A DNA stretch of 64,000 nucleotides from Candidatus Obscuribacterales bacterium (GTDB lineage Bacteria > Cyanobacteriota > Vampirovibrionia > Obscuribacterales > Obscuribacteraceae), in assembly GCA_031292355.1 (NCBI GenBank), contig JARLHI010000032.1, positions 94,188 to 158,187 on the forward strand, written 5' to 3'. A program made the translations under genes and the position numbers. Below are positions 8,733-17,977 of the stretch, piece by piece; positions within the stretch are counted from its first letter, which is position 1; the number at the start of each line of letters is the position of its first letter. Under the pieces are notes generated by a model. The model had not been told where the DNA came from, did not search any database, and saw only the letters and a program-made list of their open reading frames with translations.

Positions 8733-8906
8733 AAAAAACAACCCCTTTGCGCGTCCGTTTTTACGCGTCGAGCAATTTCTTGACCGGTTAGCAGTCGTTT
8801 CACGCGGAATTGGGATTGCCGTCGGAACCTGCTTGGCTACCTATTATCTGCTCTTGGGGGAGGCGATAATCCGAACCAGTATATCAGAGCTTTCTTTTGA
8901 CGTTGT

Positions 8907-8922
8907 AAATTTTCGAAAATTT
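8907..8922. promoter_or_regulatory. Perfect 16-bp AT-rich palindrome in a divergent promoter region
   Basis: AAATTTTCGAAAATTT equals its own reverse complement. It lies between the divergent REC-PAS gene (start 8732) and the exported TPR gene, where regulators of either could bind. The symmetry and lack of a loop favour a protein-binding site over an RNA hairpin. Confidence 0.45.
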
Positions 8923-8938
8923 TCTTGTAGTCAATAAG

Positions 8939-9020
8939 TGTCAAATTGTGTCTTCATACAAACGTTTTGGCAACGCCGATCTACATCAGTTTGACACAAA
9001 TAGTCAGTCGATTTTGGTAT
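8939..9020 (+). promoter_or_regulatory. Candidate promoter of the TPR gene with flanking inverted repeat
   Basis: TTGACA at 8991-8996 is a perfect -35 box, with TGGTAT at 9015-9020 as a weak -10 at 18-base spacing. The octamer TTTGACAC that contains it (8990-8997) has an exact inverted copy GTGTCAAA at 8939-8946. That copy also places a TTGACA facing the divergent REC-PAS gene. The pair may be two back-to-back promoters or a spaced operator. Confidence 0.4.
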
Positions 9021-9314
9021 CAATCTCGTTGATTGTGATGGACTCCGATTTGTGTGATCTTGCACGTGTCGAACTATGATGAAATTGTTTCCCGTTCAGA
9101 CCTGTGCAAGTCGGTTTGTGACATAAGTCGCTCACGTAAAATGTCGTGTCCAAACTCGGTTAAATCCGTTCATATGCGGCAATTTCGCTTCTCTTTGCGC
9201 TCCTTCCCGTTTAGACTAAAGACTGGTCGCCTGGGCACAGTCGTGAGAGCTTCTGGGGCTTGGTCAAGATGTTCACCAGTGCAGAGTTTGATACTGAAAT
9301 TAGTTAGTAAAGGT

Positions 9315-11372
9315 TTGGATAAATTAGTGAGAATAGAAAAAAATGAGCACCGCTGGGCATCTTCTCTATTGTTTTCACGCTCTTTAGTCATCACCTCGGT
9401 TTTGTTGAGCGCACAACTTTCTTCTTGCCTAGCCGCAGTGGCTCAAGAAGAAATGTCCCCAGCCACGACTTCTTCGAGCCCGCCTGTAAAGCCTGCAAAA
9501 GTAATCAAAGCCGCTGGCGAGTCGACTCAAAATGAAACCAGAGCAACTGAGGAGACCGCGGAGGAAAAGCCCGCTGTCGAGCCAGCAGTGCCTAACGTTA
9601 GTTCGCAAATGCGCACGGCTTCACAACTGATGGTGGATGGAAAATATCCTGAAGCCGTTGAGGTTTTCAAGCAAATAATTGCCGTCGCGCCAAACAATGT
9701 TGAGGCTTTGGCCGGCATGGGGATGGCTCTTGGTAGGCAGCAAAAGCTTGATGAAGCCGATGCTCAATTTAATCGTGTTTTGGAAATCGACGCCAATAAT
9801 GCAGTTGCTCACTGTGGCAAGGCGATGACGTCACTCAATCGATTGCAAGCGACAAGTGAATCAGACAAAAAGCAAAGAAGTGCATTGCTCAAGCAAGCTG
9901 GACGTGAATGCAATAAAGCTCTAGATGCCGATCCAAGAGTGGTTGAGGCGCATTACTTGCTCGGTAAAGTTTATCGTGAGGAAGGACGCCTGGACAGAGC
10001 TGAACAGGCTTTTGGCGGTGCCGCTAAACTTGATCCCAAATACGCAAACGCCTGGGCTTATCTTGGTTTTGTTCAAGTACAACAAGGCAAATACAGCGTC
10101 GGCGAAGAGAATTTACGTCGTGCTATCTCTATCAGTGCTAACAATTCCACGGCCTATTTCGGGCTGGGACAAATGTATGCAAAGCAGGGGCAATTCGATA
10201 AAGCGGTGCGCGAATATGGTATGGCAGTGTACAAAAATCCCAACAATGATGCTCTTCATATCGCCTATGGTCAGGCTGAGCAGCAACTCGGGGAGTCAGT
10301 GGCAGCTCAGCGTGAATTCTCCGAAGCAATTCGATTGCGTCCCGACAATCCAGAAGGTTATTTGTGTTTGGCCTCAAGTTTCATGGCGCACGGGGATGTG
10401 CTCAATGCAGTCGTTAAGCTCAGACAGGGTTTGCAAGCGATTCCCTCGGATGTACCTTTGCATCTAGCTATTGCAGATGCGAACATTCGCCTGGGCAAGA
10501 TAACCCAGGCGATAGCTGATTACGAATTTGTGCTCACGGCGACACCTTCATCCAGTGAAGCCGCGCGTGGTTTAGCTCGCGCTTTTTATGTGCGATCGCT
10601 CAGAGAATCAACTGGTGGATTTCTACGTGCTGATGATTATGCTAAAGCGAAGGACTTGCTGAGCCAGGCTGCTGGAGCCAATCCTACGAATTTGCAGATA
10701 CGTTATGCTCAGGCAGCCTTGCTTGCTTTATCTGGTCAGGCGACCAACCTGACGCCAATGGGTGTACCCACAACAATAGAGGAAAGAGTCGCTCTGGCTG
10801 AGGCTCTTCTCGCTCTGAACAATTTTAGAGAGTCAGATGAGCAGCTGCGACGTGCTATTAACGAGTCTGTCGATCCGACTCAGGTCTTTAATATCGCTGA
10901 TAGTGCCCTTGCATCTAGCGACCTGGAATTGGCTGAAGCCGCTTATCGCAGAGCGCTATCGTTTCCTAATTCAGATATTAGAGGCAGGCAGGGTTTAGAG
11001 GTTGTCGCTCGTGCCCGCCAGGATGGTAAGTCTGCCTTCAACCAGGCTCAAGACTATTTGCAAAAACGTAATTTCTTGCCGGCGTCCGAGAAATTTCATG
11101 ATGCTATATATGGTGATCCTCGTAACCCCGATGCGAGGCTCGGATTAGCTCAGGCGTTGGAAAAGCTCACTTTCACTTTGCCTAACGACAATGCCCGCAA
11201 CTATCGCGAAGCAAGTCACAGTTATAAATTGTATATAGCGCTTACGCCCAGCATGCCTCCCTCTGTGGCTGAGAAATTCATGCGCAAGGTCGCTAAATTG
11301 GATGAGCAAGCGGCCAAATTTGATGGTTCCGTGCCGACTAAAACCGCGTCTGATCGAAGCAGCTTGCGCTAA
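9315..11372 (+). CDS. Exported tetratricopeptide-repeat protein
   Basis: The frame is open from 9054, but the first hydrophobic export signal (LVITSVLLSAQLSSCLAAVA) begins about 108 codons in. I therefore place the start near a TTG at 9315, which gives 685 residues with a normal-sized signal. The exact start is unsure: a GTG at 9330 is also possible, and neither has an ideally spaced ribosome site. LSSC could be a lipobox; AVA-QE is a signal peptidase I alternative. After an acidic Ala/Thr/Glu-rich linker come about ten TPR units, with typical A...G...Y..A...F...L..P pattern (for example YPEAVEVFKQIIAVAPNNVEALAGMG, cut short here). It is likely a periplasmic or outer-membrane-associated scaffold. 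Partner unknown. Confidence 0.8.
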   Translation: MDKLVRIEKNEHRWASSLLFSRSLVITSVLLSAQLSSCLAAVAQEEMSPATTSSSPPVKPAKVIKAAGESTQNETRATEETAEEKPAVEPAVPNVSSQMRTASQLMVDGKYPEAVEVFKQIIAVAPNNVEALAGMGMALGRQQKLDEADAQFNRVLEIDANNAVAHCGKAMTSLNRLQATSESDKKQRSALLKQAGRECNKALDADPRVVEAHYLLGKVYREEGRLDRAEQAFGGAAKLDPKYANAWAYLGFVQVQQGKYSVGEENLRRAISISANNSTAYFGLGQMYAKQGQFDKAVREYGMAVYKNPNNDALHIAYGQAEQQLGESVAAQREFSEAIRLRPDNPEGYLCLASSFMAHGDVLNAVVKLRQGLQAIPSDVPLHLAIADANIRLGKITQAIADYEFVLTATPSSSEAARGLARAFYVRSLRESTGGFLRADDYAKAKDLLSQAAGANPTNLQIRYAQAALLALSGQATNLTPMGVPTTIEERVALAEALLALNNFRESDEQLRRAINESVDPTQVFNIADSALASSDLELAEAAYRRALSFPNSDIRGRQGLEVVARARQDGKSAFNQAQDYLQKRNFLPASEKFHDAIYGDPRNPDARLGLAQALEKLTFTLPNDNARNYREASHSYKLYIALTPSMPPSVAEKFMRKVAKLDEQAAKFDGSVPTKTASDRSSLR

Positions 11373-11422
11373 ACGCGAGGATTTTTGACTTGATAATGGG
11401 CATGTGATCTAGACTGGGGTCT

Positions 11423-11497
11423 ATGTCGATACTCGAATGGATAGGACAAAATTTTCGCTATGAGTGTCTATGGAAGAGGCTAAAAACGAGTTCATAG
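11423..11497 (+). CDS. Possible 24-residue leader ORF overlapping the kinase start
   Basis: An ATG at 11423, seven bases after GGGG, opens a frame encoding [17 protein letters not shown] followed by seven more residues and a TAG at 11495-11497. It overlaps the first nine codons of the histidine kinase in another frame. It could couple translation to the kinase, or be a relic of an earlier N-terminus lost by frameshift. Evidence is only the ribosome-site-like GGGG and its position. Confidence 0.25.
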   Translation: MSILEWIGQNFRYECLWKRLKTSS

Positions 11498-14400
11498 CCA
11501 ATATTTCGGCAGAATTGAAGACGCCTTTGACCTTAATGTTGGCGCCGTTAGAATCCTTGCTGATGGGCGAACATGGTTCGTTAAGCGAAGAGCAAACTGC
11601 TTTGCTCCAGGCTGTTCATGGTAATTCAGTGAAGCTCATGCAAATGGTTGCTGGCTTTGTTGATTTTTCCAAATCACAGACGGGTGAATTGAAGGTTAGT
11701 CGTCAACCCGTCAATATTTGCGCGTTAATCTCATCCGTGGTGATGGACTTTCAATCCATCGCCGAACGTAAATCTATAAAGATGCGTTTTACTGCTTGCG
11801 AAGGTCCTTCAATCGTCAGTTTAGACCGTTACTTATTCGAACGAATTACCTTCAATTTAATCTCCAATGCAATTAAATTCACGCCGGTCAATGGACAGGT
11901 CGATGTTTTGATTCGCATCGATGATGGCCGAGCAAAACTAATCGTGATCGACACCGGTATTGGTATTGTTGACATCAAAGATAGGCGTTTATTTCAAGAA
12001 TTGCGTCAGGTTGGTGAAGCCTCTTCCAGGCGTCTCGAGGGCATGGGGCTTGGCCTCGCTCTAGTTACTGAATTTAGTGCGCTGCTTGGCGGCGAAGTTT
12101 CAATTAGCAGCGAAATCGGTAAAGGTAGTCGCTTTGAAGTAACAATTGATGCCCCTCTTGTCGATTTGCCCGCGACTTTAAGTTCAGACACCGCTCTCGT
12201 TCGTCCGATTGATTTGGTGGAAGCAACTAGACTGCGTCCCACTGATTTTCCTCTGGAAATCAGAAAGCAGACACAACATTTGCAGAAGTTGCCCAAGGTT
12301 TTGGTGGCAGAAAATAACGCCGACCTAGCGGCCTATGTTGTGCATTTACTTAGTGATTTATGTCAAGCGAAAGTGGCTCTGACAGCCGATCAAGCAACCA
12401 ATGACCTCTTTGAATGGAAGCCGGATTTGGTACTGGCAGCGGTGAATCAAAGAGGCATTGATGGACTGGCTTTGTGTCGTGAAATCAAAAGCAAGCCTGA
12501 GACCGCTATGGTGCCTGTGATTTTGCTAACGGCTTTAACCCAAAGAGAAGACATGTTGAGAGGCTGGGAAGCAGGCGCGGATGAGTATTTGTTCAAGCCC
12601 TTTCACCCGGCAGAAATAGTCACGCGCGTGCGCTCGCTTTTGCGCAGCGTGCAGCAGAGAAAACGAGCGCAAGAGCAAATTGAGAGATTGAATGAAGCCC
12701 TGGAAAAGCGGGTCATTGAGTTAGCGGTGGCCAATCGTGAGCTGAAATCACTGGCCACTAAGCTTGAACAGGCAAGGGACCAGGCTTTAGAAGCCTCACG
12801 TTTTAAATCTGAATTCTTGGCGAATATGAGTCACGAAATTCGCACACCAATCAATGGCGTCATTAGCATGAGCGATTTGTTGATGCGTACGCAGCTCAAT
12901 CGTCAGCAAGACGAAATAGCAGGTATCATCCACAATTCAGCTGCGTCTTTGTTGGATATCATCAATGACATTCTCGATTTCTCCAAAATCGAAGCAGGCA
13001 AGATTGAATTGGAAATCCTGGATTTCGATTTACTGCCGGTCATTGAAGGCACTGCCGAACTGGTCGCCGATCAAGCAAGAGCCAAGAATATTTCACTGAT
13101 GACGTTTGTAGCGCCTGAAGTTCATCGGCACCTAAGAGGAGATCCTGGACGTCTGCGACAGGTTTTACTAAATTTGCTCAGCAACGCTATTAAATTCACT
13201 GATTCTGGTGAAGTAACAGTGCGAGTCACTCTTGAACAAGCGGATTCGAAGAAGCACCTTATTAAAATTGCCGTGACTGATACCGGTATTGGTATGGCTC
13301 ATGAAACTGTACATCGATTGTTTCAGCCTTTTACTCAAGCCGACGGCTCCATCACCAGACGCTATGGTGGCACCGGATTAGGCCTTTCTATCGCTCGCTT
13401 GCTTGTTGAATTGCTTGGCGGTCAAATTGGTGTACGCAGCGCCGAGGGGAAAGGCTCAACCTTCTTTTTCAACGTGCCTCTCGAGCTATCTGACCTCGCC
13501 GATGAAGAAAAGGGCTATCCAGAGCTTGAACATTCTCGAGTACTCGTTGTGGATGCGCTGCATGGTGCCGGGCAAGTGATGCAGGATTACATTACGTCCT
13601 GGGGGATCGCTTGTGAGCGTGTGACAACGGCTGCTGAAGCCTACGAATTGATTCAACAACAAAGTAGAGCTGGCAATCCCTTTGATCTGGCTATTGTTGA
13701 ATGGCAAGAAACCGAGAGCTTTGCTCTTGCTGACTTGATTAAAGAAGATCCTCTGTTGAGTTCGACGAAGTTGATCCTCTGCACATCATCGTCGCGCACC
13801 GAACTCGGTGAGAAAGCAGTGGAAGCAGGGTTCTCGGCGTACCTAGTAAAACCGATTAAACAATCACGTTTCTTTGATTGCATGGCATTGGTATTAAATA
13901 AGGTGCCTGTGCATAAACCCGCGCATGACGTTGCGTTGCCTGTCAATAGCGATAAAACTCCTTTTATCAAAACCGGACTTATTCTCGTCGCGGAGGACAA
14001 TGCCGTCAATCAAAAAGTGGCATTACTTCTCTTGAAGGAGCTTGGCTTTTTTGCCCATGTCGTCGGCAATGGTAGAGAAGCCGTTGCCGCCGTCAATCGT
14101 TTCTCCTATTCTGTCGTCTTGATGGACTGCCAGATGCCAGAGATGGATGGTCTGGAGGCGGCTGGCGCCATCCGGCGCAATGAAACATTAACGGGGCGGC
14201 ACATTCCCATTATTGCCATGACCGCTCACGCCATGGAGGGCGATCGTGAAAAATGCATAGCAGCAGGAATGGACGATTACATCAGTAAACCAGTAACTAC
14301 TAATAAGCTAAGAGAGGTTTTGCTGCGGTGGTTTCGTTATGACCAAAGTATTGAGGAGAATCTGGCAGAACAACCAGTTTTATCCGGGGAGACCATAAAA

Positions 14401-14826
14401 GTAGTGGAGCACAATAGTGAGCAGGGCTTAAATATGGGCATAAATGAAGACACTAATGGTGGTGCCAGTGGCGTCGATGGTGTGCCGCCGCTAAACTGGG
14501 ATTCACTTCAGAATACATGTGGAGAAGAAGGCGCGCGCGAGTTGTTGCAGATTTTTATCGACTCCAGCAACGATTTGATTGAGCGCCTGCAAAAGTCGAT
14601 TGACGATGAAAATGTTCGCGCGTTGCAAGCTGCAGCTCACGAAATGAAGGGCGCGAGCGCCGCCGTCGGTGCTGTGTCCATGGTTGAACCAGCAAAAAAT
14701 CTAGAAAATGACGCAGCTCGAGCAGATTGGCAAAAAGCAAGACAGACGTTGGAATCTTTAGCGAATAATTTCAAAATTGTGCAATCTTTTTGTCTATCGA
14801 TTTTGCATTCTTCTAGTTCAGTTTAA
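11470..14826 (+). CDS. Double hybrid histidine kinase: (pseudo)HisKA-HATPase-REC-HisKA-HATPase-REC-REC-HPt
   Basis: The 1118-residue soluble protein has no sensor domain or membrane span and begins inside a DHp domain. The first kinase module has [12 protein letters not shown], with Ala14 in the phospho-His position, yet keeps an HATPase with [15 protein letters not shown] and GMGLGLAL. Receiver 1 reads [13 protein letters not shown], with Ala replacing the phospho-Asp. After a coiled coil, the second kinase module is intact ([33 protein letters not shown]). Receiver 2 (LAIVEWQE) again lacks the Asp; receiver 3 ([13 protein letters not shown]) is intact. A C-terminal HPt has [14 protein letters not shown] with its His. 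So one complete HisKA-REC-HPt relay is combined with non-phosphorylatable copies. Start could be the GTG at 11464, directly after an in-frame stop. Confidence 0.9.
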   Translation: MEEAKNEFIANISAELKTPLTLMLAPLESLLMGEHGSLSEEQTALLQAVHGNSVKLMQMVAGFVDFSKSQTGELKVSRQPVNICALISSVVMDFQSIAERKSIKMRFTACEGPSIVSLDRYLFERITFNLISNAIKFTPVNGQVDVLIRIDDGRAKLIVIDTGIGIVDIKDRRLFQELRQVGEASSRRLEGMGLGLALVTEFSALLGGEVSISSEIGKGSRFEVTIDAPLVDLPATLSSDTALVRPIDLVEATRLRPTDFPLEIRKQTQHLQKLPKVLVAENNADLAAYVVHLLSDLCQAKVALTADQATNDLFEWKPDLVLAAVNQRGIDGLALCREIKSKPETAMVPVILLTALTQREDMLRGWEAGADEYLFKPFHPAEIVTRVRSLLRSVQQRKRAQEQIERLNEALEKRVIELAVANRELKSLATKLEQARDQALEASRFKSEFLANMSHEIRTPINGVISMSDLLMRTQLNRQQDEIAGIIHNSAASLLDIINDILDFSKIEAGKIELEILDFDLLPVIEGTAELVADQARAKNISLMTFVAPEVHRHLRGDPGRLRQVLLNLLSNAIKFTDSGEVTVRVTLEQADSKKHLIKIAVTDTGIGMAHETVHRLFQPFTQADGSITRRYGGTGLGLSIARLLVELLGGQIGVRSAEGKGSTFFFNVPLELSDLADEEKGYPELEHSRVLVVDALHGAGQVMQDYITSWGIACERVTTAAEAYELIQQQSRAGNPFDLAIVEWQETESFALADLIKEDPLLSSTKLILCTSSSRTELGEKAVEAGFSAYLVKPIKQSRFFDCMALVLNKVPVHKPAHDVALPVNSDKTPFIKTGLILVAEDNAVNQKVALLLLKELGFFAHVVGNGREAVAAVNRFSYSVVLMDCQMPEMDGLEAAGAIRRNETLTGRHIPIIAMTAHAMEGDREKCIAAGMDDYISKPVTTNKLREVLLRWFRYDQSIEENLAEQPVLSGETIKVVEHNSEQGLNMGINEDTNGGASGVDGVPPLNWDSLQNTCGEEGARELLQIFIDSSNDLIERLQKSIDDENVRALQAAAHEMKGASAAVGAVSMVEPAKNLENDAARADWQKARQTLESLANNFKIVQSFCLSILHSSSSV

Positions 14827-14857
14827 AACTGGTTGAACCACGTTGAAGTGCGTTAAA

Positions 14858-15232
14858 TTACAGCAACGCCATTTTTTTGTTCTCTCTTACAGGAAGATCG
14901 GCCCCAGTTACGCTGTTCACAAAGGCTAGAGTTTGAGCGACGAACGATGAAGGGGTATCCCAGTACTCAGCCTTTTCTGCGTTAATGCGCAATACAGCGA
15001 TGTCTGGAGTGTCCACTCCTTGAGGAAACCAGGGTTTTAATTCCGGTTGCCATATTTCTTTGATCTTGGCTTTATCTCTCACTAACTGAGCGGTGCCTGA
15101 GAGCGAAACATATTTTTGATTTTTGATATCGCTGAACGACACATTCACCTGCGGGTGTTCTTGCGCTTCCAGCACTTCGTTCTGAAGCATGACGGGAGGA
15201 AGGCTTGGAAGTTTCGCCAAAAAAAAGCGCAT
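14858..15232 (-). pseudogene. 5'-truncated pyridoxamine-phosphate-oxidase-fold (general stress protein 26-like) gene
   Basis: The readable product ends like FMN-binding PPOX-fold stress proteins: HPQVNVSFSDIKNQKYVSLS, GTAQLVRDKAKIKEIW, LKPWFPQGVDTPDIAVL and AEYWDTPSS are familiar family blocks. Relatives are about 150-170 residues and begin with a strand such as AMLTT...RSRPM. That section is missing. The first ATG (15232) lies inside the terminator hairpin of the upstream FHA gene; the next (15190) would give 110 residues and has no ribosome site. I read it as a gene that lost its 5' end and promoter, so probably non-functional. A shortened but expressed protein is possible. Confidence 0.55.
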
Positions 15233-15250
15233 GACCTTGAGGTCATACGC
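15219..15250 (-). terminator. Intrinsic terminator of the FHA gene
   Basis: On the minus strand GCGTATGACCT and AGGTCATGCGC form an 11-bp stem (one U-G pair) with a CA loop, followed at once by eight T. It starts 22 bases after the FHA stop codon. This is a textbook Rho-independent terminator. It also contains the first ATG of the truncated gene downstream. Confidence 0.88.
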
Positions 15251-15272
15251 CGTAATCTTCTATCTGTGACTA

Positions 15273-17606
15273 TCAGGCCGAAAGTAGTGAACTAAGTTTA
15301 TTGGATGAAACTCCTTCTTTTTCCTCAGCTACTGTTTCTTCAACTTCTTCTACAAATTCGCCTGGCTCCAGCGTGAAACCTTCGAGCCAACCGCTGCTAT
15401 CTGACATTTTTGCTCGCACTTTGTCGACATTGCCCTTGTTCAAGGCAACTTCTTTATAAATGGAGAGCAGTTGCAGAGTCGTCATTAGACAGACATTTTT
15501 CTTCTTGGCATATTCTGCAAGTTCCGAATTGAAGTCAGCTGAAGTCAGTTGCTCAGGTTCAGAATCCGAAGCCTTGCTGACAATCAAAATACCCTTTGGC
15601 TCGGTGCCTTGTTCGCACCAGAAGCGTGTTTGAGAGATCGACAGTTGTGCTAGATGAGTTCTATCGGCTTGAGTATTGGTCCAGACGATGCTCGCGATGC
15701 AAACATCTTTTCCATCACCATTAAGGCGTAATTCATGTTTGTCATCGTCTGAGACCTTCACTTCCCAGCCGAGCAGACTTAGGACTTTGCTGCAACCTTC
15801 AACCAGTTCTTCGCCCTGCGAAGAGAGTAAAACATTGCGTAGACCGCGAGTGAGAGCTACTCTTGACTGGACGTCTTGAATTTTTTGCTGAGCCGCTTTC
15901 ACCTGCTCATTGAGTTCACTTAGTTCTTTGCCTAAATCGCTAAGTTCGCCAGAGAAGTACTTCTTGCACCAGTTTGGAACTACGCCGGAAGATTCGATCA
16001 CTGTGCTCATTGCGCTCTTTGCTCCGTTGGTGTGTTTTTCTTCTTGGTTCGATTGCGACGTCTCCACGCTGACCTCGGCTGTTTCAGAGCCTTCTTGATC
16101 ATCTTGATGTGGTTCATGGGGTTGATTTGGTTGAATCTCACCAATTGCTTTTGATAAACTTTCTCGCTCTTCTTTTTCTAGACGCTCTTCATCAGCCTTT
16201 TTCGCATCGCCGGGCGAACTTGCTTCGCCGACGATTTCGGCGAATTTGTCCAGAGTGGCTGCAGAATTTTCGTCTTTAGCCGTAGGTTCTTCTGTCGTTT
16301 CCGCTGTGGTTTCGGCCGTCTCCGGCAACTGTACTGATGCGCTTTCGGCGGTCGCACTGATTTCGGTGATAACTGGATTTTCTGACGTTTCGGTTTCAGC
16401 CTTGGTCGATCCATCTGGCTCGGCCTGACTTTTTTCCACTTCATTGGAAGCTGGCGCATTGGCTTCTGCCTCTTGCGCTTCATAAGCGGATGCATCATAA
16501 GGCACGAACTCTGCTGTCGCACTGCTATTGAGCGGTGCTCCATCGATGTTAATGGCGGCTTCGTCACCGGCTGTTTGTCCGGTCAGAGGCTCGAAAAATG
16601 TGAAATTGCCAAGAGCATATTCTTCATCGCGATTCATCAAAGAATCAGGATCGAATCTTCTTAATTTGTCCATCTTCGGAGTGCCTTTAGTCTCCCCCGA
16701 TTTGGAAGTGTTTTCGGCATTAACGGTTTTGTCTTTGCTCTCTTCATCTTTATTCGCTTTGGCGTCCAGAGCGGCTTCGGCAGCGGAAGAATTGGAGCCC
16801 GCTCCCTGGATGGATTCGCTGATTGCGTTCAGCAAAGAAGATTGAGTCTGCTCAGGCGAATTTGGATCTGCGCTGAATGTCTCACCATCGAAATCTTTGC
16901 CTTTGTCGGCTTTTGCTTCAGCTTTAGAGCCTTTTCCTTTCCCATTTTTAGAACTCGCAGTGCTTTTGCCATTGTCGCTTTTCGACTCGACTTTGCTTTC
17001 GGGAGTTTCTGATTTTGTTACGGGAGCTTCTATTGGCGCTACTTTCGGTAAAGCCATCGTGGCTTCTGAATCTCTATTGGTGACGAGTGCCTCGTCTGAA
17101 TTGGGAACCATAAATTCGAGGTCGTGTCCGGCTCTTACAGAAGTTGGACCTTTATTGGTGTCAGCGGATCCAGCAGCGGATTCTATGACAAACCAGAATA
17201 AGGAAACGCCCACTTTCAAAACGTCGCCGTCATGGATGGGTTCGGGTTCTGAGATTTGATTGCCGTTGAGAAAGGTACCGTGACGACTTTTACCGTCTTG
17301 AACAAAGTACTGATTGTTCTCTTTACTGATCACGAAGTGAAAGCGAGAAATTGATTGATCACCGCTGATGACGATGTCGTTGAGGTCATCGCGTCCGACT
17401 TTGCAACGAGGTGTAGTAATTGGTATTTTGCGATTAGAAACCAGGTCTACAAGGAAGGCTGTCGCTGCATCGTCGGAGTTTTCGGCTGACTCAACTTGTA
17501 GACCTTCAGAGGCCATCAGACCGCTCACATCTAAATCAGTCACAGTGCATTGCGAGCAGACGACTCCGTCATAAGGTTTTTTGCAAATTGGGCAGATGCT
17601 TTCCAT
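15273..17606 (-). CDS. FHA-domain protein with N-terminal zinc ribbon and C-terminal nuclease-like domain
   Basis: I start at the ATG at 17606 (777 residues) because it places a zinc ribbon at the very N-terminus: CPICKKPYDGVVCSQC, cysteines 5, 8, 17 and 20. An FHA domain (about 60-140) follows with KVGRDDLNDIVI, SISRFHFVI and GTFLNGNQI, which binds phosphothreonine peptides. Residues 170-520 are a low-complexity acidic Ser/Thr/Glu/Ala linker. A short coiled coil then leads to a compact domain (about 575-730) whose helix LVEGCSKVLSLLGWEVKVS and later strands recall PD-(D/E)XK-type domains, but with no catalytic E-x-K. That last assignment is tentative. It probably reads Ser/Thr kinase signalling. 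A strong terminator follows. Confidence 0.85.
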   Translation of the reverse strand: MESICPICKKPYDGVVCSQCTVTDLDVSGLMASEGLQVESAENSDDAATAFLVDLVSNRKIPITTPRCKVGRDDLNDIVISGDQSISRFHFVISKENNQYFVQDGKSRHGTFLNGNQISEPEPIHDGDVLKVGVSLFWFVIESAAGSADTNKGPTSVRAGHDLEFMVPNSDEALVTNRDSEATMALPKVAPIEAPVTKSETPESKVESKSDNGKSTASSKNGKGKGSKAEAKADKGKDFDGETFSADPNSPEQTQSSLLNAISESIQGAGSNSSAAEAALDAKANKDEESKDKTVNAENTSKSGETKGTPKMDKLRRFDPDSLMNRDEEYALGNFTFFEPLTGQTAGDEAAINIDGAPLNSSATAEFVPYDASAYEAQEAEANAPASNEVEKSQAEPDGSTKAETETSENPVITEISATAESASVQLPETAETTAETTEEPTAKDENSAATLDKFAEIVGEASSPGDAKKADEERLEKEERESLSKAIGEIQPNQPHEPHQDDQEGSETAEVSVETSQSNQEEKHTNGAKSAMSTVIESSGVVPNWCKKYFSGELSDLGKELSELNEQVKAAQQKIQDVQSRVALTRGLRNVLLSSQGEELVEGCSKVLSLLGWEVKVSDDDKHELRLNGDGKDVCIASIVWTNTQADRTHLAQLSISQTRFWCEQGTEPKGILIVSKASDSEPEQLTSADFNSELAEYAKKKNVCLMTTLQLLSIYKEVALNKGNVDKVRAKMSDSSGWLEGFTLEPGEFVEEVEETVAEEKEGVSSNKLSSLLSA

Positions 17607-17977
17607 TGTTTTTTTAGTATTGATTTCTAGTGTCTGAGGATACTTTTTAGTTCTAGTCAAAGGTCACTCATGACCTTGAGCGGTGGGGCCCGAGGGAACC
17701 TATTTAAGATGTTCCACAATCCCTAGAATATAAACGCCACCACCTCCACACTGAACAACGGCTAAAGTCGCTTGCTACTGCTTGGCAGGGCTTTTTCGCT
17801 GTTTTATCCTACCAACTGTCGAACTTGATGTCACTTTTTTGAGGTCAAAATCGTCAAAGCTTACGATTTATCAGACTCCTTAGACCAATTCAGCCGTTAA
17901 AGAAAGACTGAGCAAGATGCGCGATAATGTGGGGAGCCAAATTGACCGCCTTTCTGGTCACCAATCGCGAGGGGTAG
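17607..17977. other. Divergent promoter region between the FHA and REC-HPt genes
   Basis: No gene is visible in these 371 bases. A GAGGGG about five bases before the ATG at 17978 is the ribosome site of the multi-receiver gene. I found no convincing -35/-10 pair for either direction and no long palindrome. Confidence 0.5.

Noticed and set aside
9054..9314. N-terminal extension of the TPR protein
   Set aside because: It would place about 108 residues before the export signal and lies partly in the promoter region; a start near 9315 gives a normal signal peptide.
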